Source: Streptomyces sp. NBC_01788 (lineage in GTDB: Bacteria; Actinomycetota; Actinomycetes; Streptomycetales; Streptomycetaceae). From it: a stretch of DNA of 64,000 bases. The notes below the pieces were generated by a model. The model was given only the letters and a program-made list of their open reading frames with translations. It had not been told where the DNA came from and made no database searches. The translations under genes and the position numbers were made by a program. The stretch spans positions 6,324,001 to 6,388,000 of the forward strand of contig NZ_CP109090.1 of the NCBI RefSeq assembly GCF_035917575.1, read 5' to 3'. This document shows, piece by piece, positions 18,120-27,821 of this stretch; position 1 is the stretch's first letter, and every line of letters begins with the position of its first letter.

Positions 18120-19235
18120 GTGACGGCGACCCTGTACTTCACCGGCGACGCGAACCCCTACGGCGGCGGCGACCCCTACGCCGACTACCGTACGGCCGAC
18201 TTCCCCTTCACCAGGCACGCCAACCTGGCCGACCGCCGGCTCGGCGCGGGCGTCGTCGCCGCCAACGACGAGTTCTTCGCCCAGCGCGAGAACCTGCTGG
18301 TGCCCGAGCGGGCCGACTTCGACCCCGAGGACTTCGGGCACAAGGGCAAGGTCATGGACGGCTGGGAGACCCGCCGCCGGCGCGGCGTCTCGGCCGAGCA
18401 CCCCTGGCCCACCGAGGACGACCACGACTGGGCGCTGATCCGGCTCGGCGCGCCCGGCGTCGTCCGCGGCATCGTCGTGGACACCGCCCACTTCCGCGGC
18501 AACTACCCGCAGGCCGTCTCCGTCGAGGGCACCTCGGTCGACGGCGCCCCCACGCCCGAGGAACTCCTCGGCGACGATGTGAAGTGGACGACCCTCGTCC
18601 CGCGTACCGCAGTCGGCGGCCACGCGGCCAACGGTTTCGAGGTGAACGTCGAGCAGCGCTTCACGCACCTGCGTCTCAAGCAGCACCCCGACGGCGGCAT
18701 CGCCCGCCTGCGGGTGTACGGCGAGGTCGTGCCCGACCCGGCGTGGCTGGCCGCGCTCGGCACCTTCGACGTGGTGGCGCTGGAGAACGGTGGCAGCGTC
18801 GAGGACGCCTCCAACCTCTTCTACTCGCCGGCCACCAACACCATCCAGCCGGGTCGTTCCCGCAAGATGGACGACGGCTGGGAGACCCGCCGCCGCCGCG
18901 ACCAGGGCAACGACTGGATCAGCTACCGCCTCGCCGGGCACACCGGGATCCGCGCCCTGGAGATCGACACCGCCTACCTCAAGGGCAACAGCGCCGGCTG
19001 GGCGTCGGTCTCCGTCAAGGACGGGGAGGACGGCGAGTGGACGCAGATCCTGCCGCGCACCCGTCTCCAGCCCGACACCAACCACCGCTTCGTGCTGCCC
19101 GCGGCGGCCGTCGGCACGCACGCGCGCGTGGACATCTACCCGGACGGAGGCATCTCCCGGCTCCGCCTGTTCGGCGCGCTGACCGAGCAGGGCGCGGCCG
19201 CCCTGGCGGCCCGCCACCAGGAACTGGGCGGCTGA
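18120..19235 (+). CDS. alc: Allantoicase
   Basis: Converts allantoate to ureidoglycolate and urea. The 371-aa protein shows the two-fold internal repeat of the family: each half carries a motif like MDGWETRRRR...DWALIRLG (about residues 79-105) and MDDGWETRRRRDQGNDWISYRLA (about 250-272), followed by VDTAHFRGNYPQ and IDTAYLKGNSAG. Each half ends with a GGIARLRVYG/GGISRLRLFG element. GTG 18120 is 5 bases after the allantoinase stop, with GGAAAGGA upstream, so the two genes form one operon. Ureidoglycolate breakdown yields glyoxylate, linking it to malate synthase. Confidence 0.96.
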   Translation: MTATLYFTGDANPYGGGDPYADYRTADFPFTRHANLADRRLGAGVVAANDEFFAQRENLLVPERADFDPEDFGHKGKVMDGWETRRRRGVSAEHPWPTEDDHDWALIRLGAPGVVRGIVVDTAHFRGNYPQAVSVEGTSVDGAPTPEELLGDDVKWTTLVPRTAVGGHAANGFEVNVEQRFTHLRLKQHPDGGIARLRVYGEVVPDPAWLAALGTFDVVALENGGSVEDASNLFYSPATNTIQPGRSRKMDDGWETRRRRDQGNDWISYRLAGHTGIRALEIDTAYLKGNSAGWASVSVKDGEDGEWTQILPRTRLQPDTNHRFVLPAAAVGTHARVDIYPDGGISRLRLFGALTEQGAAALAARHQELGG

Positions 19236-19402
19236 CCCGTCCGTGCCCGCGGGGCGTTCCGTCCGCACGGACCGGCACGCCCCGCCCGCCGGGTCCGCCG
19301 GGGCCGATGAGTTTCGGGGGACGGTGGGGTCTGTACCGGTGACGGAGAACCGCACCGGAAGATCCACCGAAGAGAAGACCCACCGAAAGAGAGGCACCCG
19401 CC

Positions 19403-20017
19403 ATGGGCAAGCTCGTCGTCACCGGTTTCGTGAGCATCGACGGCGTCCACCAGGCGCCCGGCGGTCCCCAGGAGGACGACCGCGACGGCTTCACGCAGGG
19501 CGGCTGGAGCGTTCCGTACGGCGACGAGGACTTCGGCCGGTTCATGATCGAGGTCTTCGACCGCGCCGGAGCCTTCCTCCTCGGCCGCCGCACCTACGAC
19601 ATCTTCGCCGCGTACTGGCCACAGGTGACCGACCCCGCGAACCCGGTGGCCGCCCGCCTCAACGGCCTGCCGAAGTACGTGGTCTCCACCAGCCTGACCG
19701 ACCCCGCCTGGCAGGGCACCACCGTGATCTCCAAGGACCTGGCCGAGGAGGTCGCCGCGGCCAAGGAGCGCACCGAGGGCGAACTCCAGGTCCACGGCAG
19801 CGGCGACCTCGTCCGCTCCCTGCTGGCGCTGGACCTCGTCGACACGGTGCACCTGCTGACGTTCCCGGTCGTACTCGGCGCCGGACACCGCCTGTTCGAG
19901 GAGGGCACCGTCCCGACCGCCTTCACGCACACCGGTGGCCGTGTCACCGGGGCGGGCGTGTCCATCCAGTCGTACGACGTCGTGGGACGCCCACGATACG
20001 GCTCCTATCAGGATTAA
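19403..20017 (+). CDS. Dihydrofolate reductase-like (RibD C-terminal) family protein
   Basis: A 204-aa NADPH-dependent reductase-like protein of the RibD C-terminal/DHFR-like superfamily. Features: KLVVTGFVSIDGVHQAPGGP, FLLGRRTYDIFAAYWP, ELQVHGSGDLVRSLLALDLVDTVHLLTFPVVLGAGHRLFEEG. These stand-alone actinomycete members are mostly uncharacterised and are not proven to act on folate or riboflavin precursors. ATG 19403 has AAGAGAGG upstream. It is monocistronic between allantoicase and the secreted ribonuclease. Confidence 0.85.
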   Translation: MGKLVVTGFVSIDGVHQAPGGPQEDDRDGFTQGGWSVPYGDEDFGRFMIEVFDRAGAFLLGRRTYDIFAAYWPQVTDPANPVAARLNGLPKYVVSTSLTDPAWQGTTVISKDLAEEVAAAKERTEGELQVHGSGDLVRSLLALDLVDTVHLLTFPVVLGAGHRLFEEGTVPTAFTHTGGRVTGAGVSIQSYDVVGRPRYGSYQD

Positions 20018-20101
20018 CTTCCCGCGAATTCACCGAACTTGACGGTGAACTCCTGAACTTGTCATTGACATGCCACTATCTACGCGCGTCATGATGAGCC
20101 C

Positions 20102-20497
20102 ATGACATTCCCCCCGCGTACCACCCGGATCGGCGCCGCGGGCGCCCTCCTGTCCGCTCTCCTCGTCGGTGGCACCGTCGCCGCCGCCCCGGCCGACGCC
20201 GCCGCGACGGCGGTCGGCAGCATCTGCTACAGCGCGCTGCCCTCGCAGGCGTACGACACGCTCCGTCTGATCGACAAGGGCGGTCCCTTCCCGTACTCCC
20301 AGGACGGCGTCGTCTTCCAGAACCGCGAAGGCGTCCTGCCCGCGCAGGCGAGCGGGTACTACCACGAGTACACGGTCGTCACCCCGGGCTCCTCCGACCG
20401 CGGCGCCCGGCGCATAGTCACCGGCAAGAAGACGCGGGAGGACTACTACACCGCGGACCACTACGTCACGTTCAAGCTCGTCAACTTCGGCTGCTGA
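20102..20497 (+). CDS. Secreted guanyl-specific ribonuclease, RNase Sa type
   Basis: A 131-aa precursor with a signal peptide (about residues 1-35, ending APADAAA) and a mature part highly like Streptomyces aureofaciens RNase Sa: ICYSALPSQAYDTLRLI, GPFPYSQDGVVFQNREGVLP, YYHEYTVVTPG, DYYTADHYVTFKL. With an offset of exactly 35, the known catalytic residues Glu54, Arg69 and His85 fall on E89, R104 and H120. The disulphide Cys7-Cys96 falls on C42-C131, so all are conserved. It cleaves RNA 3' of guanosine outside the cell. No barstar-like inhibitor gene is next to it. Confidence 0.96.
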   Translation: MTFPPRTTRIGAAGALLSALLVGGTVAAAPADAAATAVGSICYSALPSQAYDTLRLIDKGGPFPYSQDGVVFQNREGVLPAQASGYYHEYTVVTPGSSDRGARRIVTGKKTREDYYTADHYVTFKLVNFGC

Positions 20498-20519
20498 ACC
20501 ACGAGTCGACCGCATGTCC

Positions 20520-20561
20520 CTCGCCCCGCGGCCCCTCCACGCACACCGGCCGCGGGGCGAG
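20520..20561 (+). terminator. Terminator after the RNase gene
   Basis: A perfect 12-bp GC-rich stem (20520-20531 with 20550-20561) around an 18-base loop, 22 bases after the ribonuclease stop. No T-run follows, as is usual in Streptomyces. Confidence 0.75.
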
Positions 20562-20646
20562 TGGCTGCCCGGACCCGGCCTCGGGCTCGGACGGGGCCGG
20601 GCGGCCGCACGTGGGTGCCGTGGGTGCTGCCCTGCGACGGGGCTGA

Positions 20647-21627
20647 TCAGGGCCGCGGAGCGCTCAGCGCCCACAGCGCGGTGAGCAAGGTGGCCCCGCA
20701 CAGCGCCATCCCGACGGCGGCCACCAGGCTCCCGCCGATGAGCAGCGCCCCCGCCACGGTGCCCAGGACGAGTCCGAACGCGGCCACCCGGACGCCCGGC
20801 CACCACCAGGGCCGCGTGAAGCGCGCCGTGGCGTCGACCGCGGTGAAGGAGTCCCTCAGGGTCGTGCGGACCGCCGTGTGCTCGTCGAGGAACACACGGC
20901 GTGGCGCAACCCGCCGCCGCCGCCCGAGGGGGACCAGACGGGTGCCGTCCGTCAGCCGTACCACCACCGCGCCGCGCGAGCCGGTGCCGTGATGGGCACT
21001 CACCTCGACCGGGCCCCGGAGCCCGTCGATGACGGGATGCCACATGATCCGCTGCCAGACGGCCGGCCGGTCGCTCGCGCCCGTCTCGGTGAGCCTGAGC
21101 CACAGGCTCTCCGACAGCGCATGTGGGGAGGCGGACCCGGTACCGCAGTGCACCGTCGCGGTCATCGGGCGGGACGGCCGCCGCGCCGCCCACCAGAACC
21201 GCAGACCACGTCGGGCCCACACCGAGCACAGCAGAGCGGCCGTGGCCCCGGCGAGCAGGACGGGGACGAACAGGTCGTCCTCGGCGGCCGTCTCCTCCGA
21301 GTCACCGGGGAAGCCCCGCGGGTCCGTCTCGTCCGGGTCGTAGGCGACGGGGAACCGACGGCCCTTGGTGTAGTGGTCGGTGTCGTAGATCTCGAAACGC
21401 TGCACGTGCTCACGGCCCGTGCGGTCCTTCCAGCGCACCCGGATGTCCTCGGTGTCCCCGAGGTCGTCCTCGACGACCACGCCGGTGGCGTGGGCCGTGG
21501 CCCGGTCGCGGGCCTGGCCGTAGGCGTGCGCGTGGAAACCCAGCCAGCCCGCGAACAGCGCGAATCCGGTCAGGGTGGCCGTCATGCCCAGCAGGGCGAC
21601 GCGCAGGGCGGGGCCGGGGCGTCTCAT
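20647..21627 (-). CDS. DUF3592-like membrane protein
   Basis: A 326-aa membrane protein with a hydrophobic segment near the N-terminus (ALRVALLGMTATLTGFALFAG), another after about residue 105 (VPVLLAGATAALLCSVWA), and two close to the C-terminus. The first outside loop (VRWKDRTGREHVQRFEIYDTDHYTKGRRFPVAYDPDE) has the DUF3592 pattern. ATG 21627 overlaps the stop of the upstream M48 protease by ATGA, so translation is coupled. The start replaces a longer reading that would run into the protease gene. The role is unknown, perhaps a partner of the protease. Confidence 0.8.
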   Translation of the reverse strand: MRRPGPALRVALLGMTATLTGFALFAGWLGFHAHAYGQARDRATAHATGVVVEDDLGDTEDIRVRWKDRTGREHVQRFEIYDTDHYTKGRRFPVAYDPDETDPRGFPGDSEETAAEDDLFVPVLLAGATAALLCSVWARRGLRFWWAARRPSRPMTATVHCGTGSASPHALSESLWLRLTETGASDRPAVWQRIMWHPVIDGLRGPVEVSAHHGTGSRGAVVVRLTDGTRLVPLGRRRRVAPRRVFLDEHTAVRTTLRDSFTAVDATARFTRPWWWPGVRVAAFGLVLGTVAGALLIGGSLVAAVGMALCGATLLTALWALSAPRP

Positions 21628-23180
21628 GCTCTCTCCGCCTTCTCGGTCCCGGACTTGTCCAGCAGGGCGTGGACGGGCGCCGGGTCGCCGCCGTCCACGG
21701 CCGTGACGAGCACCTCGTACAGGTCGACGACCGTGCCGTCCGGCGCCGTGAGCACGGTGCTCATCCAGCGGGAGGTGCAGGACCAGCCGGCTTCCAGCAG
21801 CAGCGGCACCAGGGCCGCGCCCATGGCACTGGCGAGTACCTGGCCGCCGAGCCTCCTGCGCACGGCGGCCGGCAGCCACCGCAGTTGAGGGCGCATCCGG
21901 CGGGCGAGGCCGTACCAGTCGCCGTCGGCGACGGCGTCCAGTGCCGCGCGCAGCGCCCCGGTGGGGGAGGGCTGCCCGGTCGCGGCCGCCAGCGCCTCCG
22001 CGCGGTGGCCGCCGTCGGCGGGGAGGCGGAACCTGTCAGGGTCCAGTTCCAGGAGGCGCACCGGCTTCAGGTCCTCGGGCCGGAGGGCGCCGCCCCCACC
22101 GCCCGCCTGGAGCGTCCCACCGGGTCCGTCCGCGCAGGCCAGACGCTGGACGCACCACTCGGCGACCACCTCGGCGTCACGCAGCACAAGCGGAGCCGAG
22201 CCGTACGCCGCACTGGTGCTGGTGCTGGTGCTGGTGCTGGTGCTGGTGCTGGTGCTGGTGCTGGTGCCGGTGCCGGTGCCGGTGTGCGGCAGCGCGGCCG
22301 TCCGCACGGCCGTCGGCGGATGGGTGGCCGTCGCGTAGACGTCCAGATCCTCCTCCTCGGCATCCTCGCGGGCGGCCCGGGCCCGCACCAGCGGGTCCTG
22401 GAGGGCGAGGTCGAACGCCTCGTAGAGGTCCACCGGGTACGAGCCCTCCTCGACCAGGTCCTCCACCCAGTCCTGCGCGATCCCGTCGAAAGCCGCGTCG
22501 ATCACGGCGACCCGCTCGACGGCCTCGCGCGCCGCGTCACCGCCCACCACCCGGGCGGCTTCCGCGTCGGCTGCCAACTCCTCCTGCCAGGGCCATGGTT
22601 GGGTCGCGCGCAGCAGGGGAGCGGCCAGCGGGGCCAGTGGCCGCAGGCGCCCCTCCAGCCGTTCGGCGAGCGCGACGCGAGCCGCCAGCAGGGCACGTGT
22701 GCGACGGTCGTCGAAGTGACGCTCGTGGGCCAGCTCGTGCGCGATCACCGCGGCCAGGTGCGTGGCCGAGAGCGCCCGGACCAGCGGTAGCCCGAGCAGC
22801 AGCGCGTAGGCGTGTCCGCCGGCGGTCCTCACCCGGACCGTGAGCACCGCCGGCTCGGGGAGGATCCGCACCAGCAGCGGAGCGCCGAAACCGGTGCGCT
22901 CGGCCATGTCCCGCACCAGCGCCGCGAGTTCCGGCTCGTCGTCCGGCCGTACCGCCCGGCCCGGCAGGGCGTCGGGGAGGACGGCCCTCGTGTACAGGGC
23001 CGGAAGCAGCCACAGCATCGGCAGCGCGATCATCTGCCAGCCTCCCCAGACCAGCCCCCCGGCCGCGATCAGCAGAAGGAAGCCGATCAGTGGCAGCCAG
23101 GCGACGGCTGCCATGGCCGCGGTGAACGACCACGCGCGGACCGCCGAGACCCGCGGCCCCCCGGATATGCGACCGTCCAT
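21624..23180 (-). CDS. M48-family integral membrane zinc metalloprotease
   Basis: A 518-aa membrane protease. Two or three N-terminal helices (about 10-65) precede the HELAH zinc motif in [12 protein letters not shown] (about residue 140). The third zinc ligand is probably the Glu in [17 protein letters not shown] 23180 follows AGGAG at 5 bases. A run of Thr-Gly/Thr-Ser dipeptides encoded by a hexanucleotide microsatellite (22215-22280) splits the cytosolic part. It is co-translated with the DUF3592-like gene. It resembles HtpX/BlaR-like quality-control proteases only in the catalytic core; the substrate is unknown. Confidence 0.82.
   Translation of the reverse strand: MDGRISGGPRVSAVRAWSFTAAMAAVAWLPLIGFLLLIAAGGLVWGGWQMIALPMLWLLPALYTRAVLPDALPGRAVRPDDEPELAALVRDMAERTGFGAPLLVRILPEPAVLTVRVRTAGGHAYALLLGLPLVRALSATHLAAVIAHELAHERHFDDRRTRALLAARVALAERLEGRLRPLAPLAAPLLRATQPWPWQEELAADAEAARVVGGDAAREAVERVAVIDAAFDGIAQDWVEDLVEEGSYPVDLYEAFDLALQDPLVRARAAREDAEEEDLDVYATATHPPTAVRTAALPHTGTGTGTSTSTSTSTSTSTSTSTSAAYGSAPLVLRDAEVVAEWCVQRLACADGPGGTLQAGGGGGALRPEDLKPVRLLELDPDRFRLPADGGHRAEALAAATGQPSPTGALRAALDAVADGDWYGLARRMRPQLRWLPAAVRRRLGGQVLASAMGAALVPLLLEAGWSCTSRWMSTVLTAPDGTVVDLYEVLVTAVDGGDPAPVHALLDKSGTEKAERA
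22215..22280. repeat. In-frame hexanucleotide microsatellite inside the M48 gene
   Basis: Eight GGTGCT units (22215-22262) followed by three GGTGCC units (22263-22280), read on the coding strand as Thr-Ser and Thr-Gly dipeptides. Unit-number changes would lengthen or shorten a flexible linker without breaking the frame. Confidence 0.95.
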
Positions 23181-23671
<491 letters not shown>

Positions 23672-24637
23672 TCAGGGGCGCAGTACCACGCGTCGGCCGT
23701 GGAGTTCGCCGCGTTCCATGCGCCGGTGGACCTCCGCAGCGGCGCTGAGGGGCTGGTACTCGACCGAGCGGGGCCGCAGGCCGCCCGAGGCCAGGAGGTC
23801 GTTGACGGCGGACGCCGCCTCGGCCAGTTCCGCGGCCGTGGCGTTGGAGATGGCGAAGCCGTGCAGGGAGCCGTCCTTCATGTAGAGCGGACCGACCGGC
23901 AGGGTCGGCTCGTCGCGGGCGCCGGACAGAACGACGATGCGCCCGCGGTGGGCGAGGAGGCCGACCGCGGTCGTCAGGTCGTTGCGTCCCGAGGTGTCGA
24001 CGTGGACGCCGACGCCGGACGGCGCGAGCCGCGCCAGCCGCGCCGCGAGATCGGGGGCGTGGTAGTCCACGACCTCCGCCGCGCCCAGGGAGCGGACGTG
24101 CTCGTGGTCGCGCGGGGCGGCCGTGGCGAGGACGCGTGCGTACGCCCGGTACGCGAACTCCACCAGCGCGCTGCCCACGTTGCCGGCCGCGCCGCCGACC
24201 AGCACCGTCTCTCCGGGGCGCAGCCCGCCGTGGGTGAAGAGCGCGAGACAGGCGGTCGCGGCGGGATGGAACACGGCCACCGCCTCCTCAGGGCGTACGC
24301 CCGCAGGCAGCCGGTACAGGCGGTCGGCGGGCACCACCGCCCGTTCGGCGGCCGCGCCCTGCCGGCCGTCGTGGCCCAGGCTGTTGCACCACACCGTCTC
24401 ACCGACGGCGAAACCGGACCCCGCGGACGCCACCGTGCCCACGAGGTCCCGTCCGACCACGAACGGAAACGGCAGCGGCGTCCGGAACAGCCCCGACCGG
24501 ACGAAGGTGTCCACCGGATCGACCACGGTGGCCACCACGTCCACCAGCACCTCACCCGCCCCCGGCACGGGATCGGGCAACTCGCCGAAGCGAATGACGT
24601 CGGGCGACCCGAGTTGTTCGACATAGGCGGCGCGCAT
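23672..24637 (-). CDS. Zinc-independent quinone oxidoreductase-like MDR protein
   Basis: A 321-aa medium-chain dehydrogenase/reductase of the NADPH:quinone oxidoreductase type. The N-terminal GroES-like domain ([43 protein letters not shown]) leads to the nucleotide fold [18 protein letters not shown] with its A-x-x-G-x-x-G. The structural-zinc Cys cluster is absent. ATG 24637 is chosen by homology at [16 protein letters not shown] 24655 is a slightly longer alternative. It is followed by a microsatellite. The substrate is unknown. Confidence 0.85.
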   Translation of the reverse strand: MRAAYVEQLGSPDVIRFGELPDPVPGAGEVLVDVVATVVDPVDTFVRSGLFRTPLPFPFVVGRDLVGTVASAGSGFAVGETVWCNSLGHDGRQGAAAERAVVPADRLYRLPAGVRPEEAVAVFHPAATACLALFTHGGLRPGETVLVGGAAGNVGSALVEFAYRAYARVLATAAPRDHEHVRSLGAAEVVDYHAPDLAARLARLAPSGVGVHVDTSGRNDLTTAVGLLAHRGRIVVLSGARDEPTLPVGPLYMKDGSLHGFAISNATAAELAEAASAVNDLLASGGLRPRSVEYQPLSAAAEVHRRMERGELHGRRVVLRP

Positions 24638-24754
24638 GACCACCGATTCTCCCACCGCAAGGCCCTGCGCGGCGCGGATGACGCCTGCGGCCGGCCGGAA
24701 AGCCGTTTCGGGATTCCGGGCGGCCCGACCGCGATGGCCGCGGGCGTCGGCCCG

Positions 24755-25777
24755 TCAGCGGAAGACGGCCCTGTCGGCGCCCGGGATCTCCGCCAGGCTC
24801 ACCGGACGGTGTTCGCGGCGGGAGACCTCGCAGGCCTCGGCGATGCGCAGAGCCTGGAGGGCTTCGCGGCCGTCGCACGGGTTGGGGCGTTCACCATGCA
24901 ACACCCCTACGAACGCCTCCAGTTCGGCCTCGTAGGCGGGGCCGAAGCGTTCCAGGAAGTCGGGATAGGGCTTGTCCGCGGCCGGCGGGCCGGTGGGCTC
25001 GGTGGACGCGATCGGCGTTCGGTCGTCGAGGCCGACCACGATCTGGTCCAGTTCACCGGCCAGTTCCATGCGCACGTCGTACCCGGCGCCGTTGAGGCGG
25101 GTTGCGGTGGCCGTGGCGAGTGTGCCGTCGTCCAGGGTGAGCAGCGCCGCGCCGGTGTCGACGTCGCCCGCCGCGCGGAACATCGGGGGGCCGGCGTCGG
25201 ACCCGGTCGCGTACACGCTGACGACCTCACGGCCCGTTATCCATCGCAGCATGTCGAAGTCGTGAATGAGTGCGTCCCGGAACAGCCCGCCGGACAGCGG
25301 AAGCCACTCGGGCGGCGGCGGTGCCTGGTCGGAGGTGAGCGCGCGCACCGTGTGCAGACGCCCGAGGCGACCCGAGCGCACGGCCTCGCGGGCGCCCGCG
25401 TAACCCGTGTCGAAGCGGCGCATGAACCCCATCTGAAGCACCGTGCCCGCGGCTTCGACCTCGGCGAGCGCCTGTAATGTCCCCGGCAGGTCCAGGGCGA
25501 TGGGTTTCTCGCAGAACACCGGCAGTCCCGACCGTGCCGCCCGGCCGATCAGTTCGGCGTGGGCGGAGGTCGCGGTGCTGACGACCACCGCGTCGACCCC
25601 CCAGGTGAATATCTCGTCCACCCCCGGTGCCGCCGTCTCACCCAGCCGCAGGGCGAGGGCCTGTGCCCGCGCCGGATCGGCGTCCGTGAGGATCAAGGAT
25701 CCGACCTCTCGATGACGGCTGAGCGTGTTCGCGTGGATGGTGCCGATGCGGCCCGTACCGATGACCCCGATGCGCAT
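24755..25777 (-). CDS. Gfo/Idh/MocA-family oxidoreductase (inositol 2-dehydrogenase-like)
   Basis: A 340-aa NAD(P)-dependent sugar or polyol dehydrogenase. The Rossmann motif RIGVIGTGRIGTIHANTL opens the protein. The EKP catalytic Lys motif (VFCEKPIALDL, about residue 93-98) and the active-site region GGLFRDALIHDFDMLRWITG with Asp/His are as in myo-inositol 2-dehydrogenases. ATG 25777 starts directly at the Rossmann strand. It diverges from a GntR regulator over 102 bases containing a perfect palindrome, also found before the sugar ABC operon. So it probably oxidises the sugar or polyol imported by that transporter. Confidence 0.88.
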   Translation of the reverse strand: MRIGVIGTGRIGTIHANTLSRHREVGSLILTDADPARAQALALRLGETAAPGVDEIFTWGVDAVVVSTATSAHAELIGRAARSGLPVFCEKPIALDLPGTLQALAEVEAAGTVLQMGFMRRFDTGYAGAREAVRSGRLGRLHTVRALTSDQAPPPPEWLPLSGGLFRDALIHDFDMLRWITGREVVSVYATGSDAGPPMFRAAGDVDTGAALLTLDDGTLATATATRLNGAGYDVRMELAGELDQIVVGLDDRTPIASTEPTGPPAADKPYPDFLERFGPAYEAELEAFVGVLHGERPNPCDGREALQALRIAEACEVSRREHRPVSLAEIPGADRAVFR

Positions 25778-25818
25778 GGAAACAAAGTGAGGGCGGACCC
25801 CTGACCCTGTCAATCGGC

Positions 25819-25831
25819 ATGTCCGGACAAT
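25819..25831 (+). promoter_or_regulatory. GntR operator candidate, copy 1
   Basis: ATGTCCGGACAAT with the perfect palindrome TGTCCGGACA (25820-25829) sits in the divergent promoter of the dehydrogenase and gntR genes. The same 13 bases recur at 26676-26688. Flanking CAATCGG copies (25811 and 25829) extend the symmetry of this site. Confidence 0.7.
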
Positions 25832-25879
25832 CGGACTTCACTACTTCCCGTCATCCGGCGGCGGAGCTACGCTCGGCCC

Positions 25880-26644
25880 GTGCCGAAACCAGAAGTGGAC
25901 CCCACCGTCTCACTCGAGCTCCGTGTGGACCGGAGTTCCCCGGTACCGCTGTACTTCCAGCTGTCCCAGCAGCTGGAGGCCGCGATCGAGCACGGCAGAC
26001 TCACCCCCGGCAGCCTGCTGGGCAACGAGATCGAGCTGGCGGCCCGGCTCGGCCTGTCCCGGCCCACCGTCCGCCAGGCCATCCAGTCGCTGGTGGACAA
26101 GGGCCTCCTGGTGCGCCGCCGAGGTGTCGGCACCCAGGTCGTGCACAGCCGGGTCAAGCGCCCGCTGGAACTGAGCAGCCTCTACGACGATCTGGAGGCG
26201 GCCGGGCAGCGCCCGTCGACGAAGGTCCTGGTCAACACGGTGGTCCCGGCCTCCGCCGAGGTCGCCGCCGCCCTGGCGGTGGCTGAGGGCGAGGAGGTCC
26301 ACCGCATCGAACGGCTGCGCCTGGCCCACGGCGAGCCGATGGCGTACCTGACCAACTACCTGCCGTCCGGACTGCTCGACCTGGACACCGGCCAGCTGGA
26401 GGCCACCGGCCTGTACCGGCTGATGCGCGCCGCCGGGATCACCCTGCACAGCGCCCGCCAGTGCATCGGCGCCCGTGCCGCCGCCCCCGCCGAGGCCGAG
26501 CGGCTCGCCGAGGCCGAGGGCGCGCCCCTGCTCACCATGCAGCGCACCACCTTCGACGACACCGGCCGCGCGGTGGAGTACGGCACGCACACCTACCGCC
26601 CCTCCCGTTACTCCTTCGAGTTCCAGCTCCTCGTACGGTCCTGA
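25880..26644 (+). CDS. GntR/HutC-family transcriptional regulator
   Basis: A 254-aa repressor-type regulator. The N-terminal GntR winged helix (about residues 18-85: PLYFQLSQQLEAAIEHGRLTPG, LAARLGLSRPTVRQAIQSLVDKGLLVRRRGVGTQV) is followed by a UTRA ligand domain (about 100-245; VHRIERLRLAHGEPMAYLTNYLP, LTMQRTTFDDTGRAVEYGTHTYR). GTG 25880 is used; a Shine-Dalgarno is weak (GGAG at 25862). It lies between the divergent dehydrogenase and the ABC operon, and one palindrome occurs at both promoters. It probably senses a phosphorylated or free sugar/inositol. Confidence 0.92.
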   Translation: MPKPEVDPTVSLELRVDRSSPVPLYFQLSQQLEAAIEHGRLTPGSLLGNEIELAARLGLSRPTVRQAIQSLVDKGLLVRRRGVGTQVVHSRVKRPLELSSLYDDLEAAGQRPSTKVLVNTVVPASAEVAAALAVAEGEEVHRIERLRLAHGEPMAYLTNYLPSGLLDLDTGQLEATGLYRLMRAAGITLHSARQCIGARAAAPAEAERLAEAEGAPLLTMQRTTFDDTGRAVEYGTHTYRPSRYSFEFQLLVRS

Positions 26645-26675
26645 CGGCCTCGCGCGCCTCCGACCTCACGTCCCC

Positions 26676-26688
26676 ATGTCCGGACAAT
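26676..26688 (+). promoter_or_regulatory. GntR operator candidate, copy 2
   Basis: Identical 13-mer to 25819-25831, centred on TGTCCGGACA, 129 bases before the binding-protein start. A related half, TGTCCGATAA, lies at 26732-26741. This marks the ABC operon promoter as a likely second target of the GntR protein. Confidence 0.7.
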
Positions 26689-26816
26689 GTGACCGGTCAT
26701 CGCTCCCCGGCCGCGGAACCTGGCACTCCGGTGTCCGATAATGGAACGTTCGGGGCCGGTGGGATCACTGTCGGCCCCTTGCGTACGTTTGGGCACAGCA
26801 AGAAGGGCACGGCCTC

Positions 26817-27821
26817 GTGGCACGCTTTCCAACCTGGGTAGTCATCGCGCTGACAGGGGCCCTGTCCCTGTCGCTCGCGGGGTGCAGCAGCACCGGCGGT
26901 AAGCGGGCGGAGGACGCCCGCAAGGCCGCGGCGGCCCAGGGCAGGGTCGCGGTGAACACCCCCCGCTGGACCTTCGCGATGATCACGCACTCCGGGGACG
27001 GCGACACGTTCTGGGACATCGTGCAGAGCGGCGCCAAGCAGGCCGCCGTCAAGGACAACATCAACTTCCTGTACTCGCACGACGCCCAGGCCCAGCAGCA
27101 GGCCCAGCTCGTGGACGCCGCGGTGGACAAGAAGGTCGACGGCATCATCGTCACCCTCGCCAAGCCCGAGGCGCTCAAGGCCGCCGTGGCCCGCGCCGAG
27201 AGGGCCGGCATCCCGGTGATCACGGTCAACTCCGGATCGGCGCAGTCCAAGGCGTACGGCGCCCTCACGCACATCGGCCAGGACGAGTCCGTCGCCGGTG
27301 AGGCCGTCGGGCAGGAGCTGACCGATCGCGGGAGGAAGAAGGTGCTCTGCGTCCTCCACGAACAGGGCAACGTCGGCCACGAGCAGCGCTGCGCCGGGGT
27401 GGCGAAGACCTTCTCCGGCACGGTCGAGAACCTCTACGTCAACGGCACCAACATGCCCGACGTGCAGGCCGCGATCGGCGCCCGGCTCCAGGCGGACAGG
27501 TCCGTCGACGCCGTCGTCACGCTCGGCGCCCCCTACGCGGACACCGCCGTCAAGGCGAAGGCCGACGCCGGCAGCCGCGCCGAGGTCGACACCTTCGACC
27601 TGAACGCCAAGGTCGCCGCCGAACTCAAGGACGGCACGCTCGGCTTCGCCGTCGACCAGCAGCCCTACCTCCAGGGCTACCAGGCCGTCGACCTGCTCTG
27701 GCTCTACAAGTACAACGGCGACGTCCTCGGCGGCGGCCGGCCGGTGCTCACCGGCCCGCAGATCGTCACCAAGGACCAGGCGGCCACGCTGGAGGAGTAC
27801 ACGAAGCGGGGCACCCGATGA
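26817..27821 (+). CDS. Sugar ABC transporter substrate-binding lipoprotein
   Basis: A 334-aa periplasmic-binding-protein-like lipoprotein of the ribose/galactose/inositol type (peripla_BP_4). The signal peptide ends in the lipobox LSLAGC (Cys about residue 22). Typical segments: FAMITHSGDGDTFWDIVQSGAKQAA, VDAAVDKKVDGIIVTLAKPEALKAAV, AGIPVITVNSG, HIGQDESVAGEAVGQEL and FAVDQQPYLQGYQAVD. GTG 26817 has AAGGG about 10 bases upstream. It overlaps the permease gene by ATGA. It is the first gene of the operon. Confidence 0.93.
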   Translation: MARFPTWVVIALTGALSLSLAGCSSTGGKRAEDARKAAAAQGRVAVNTPRWTFAMITHSGDGDTFWDIVQSGAKQAAVKDNINFLYSHDAQAQQQAQLVDAAVDKKVDGIIVTLAKPEALKAAVARAERAGIPVITVNSGSAQSKAYGALTHIGQDESVAGEAVGQELTDRGRKKVLCVLHEQGNVGHEQRCAGVAKTFSGTVENLYVNGTNMPDVQAAIGARLQADRSVDAVVTLGAPYADTAVKAKADAGSRAEVDTFDLNAKVAAELKDGTLGFAVDQQPYLQGYQAVDLLWLYKYNGDVLGGGRPVLTGPQIVTKDQAATLEEYTKRGTR

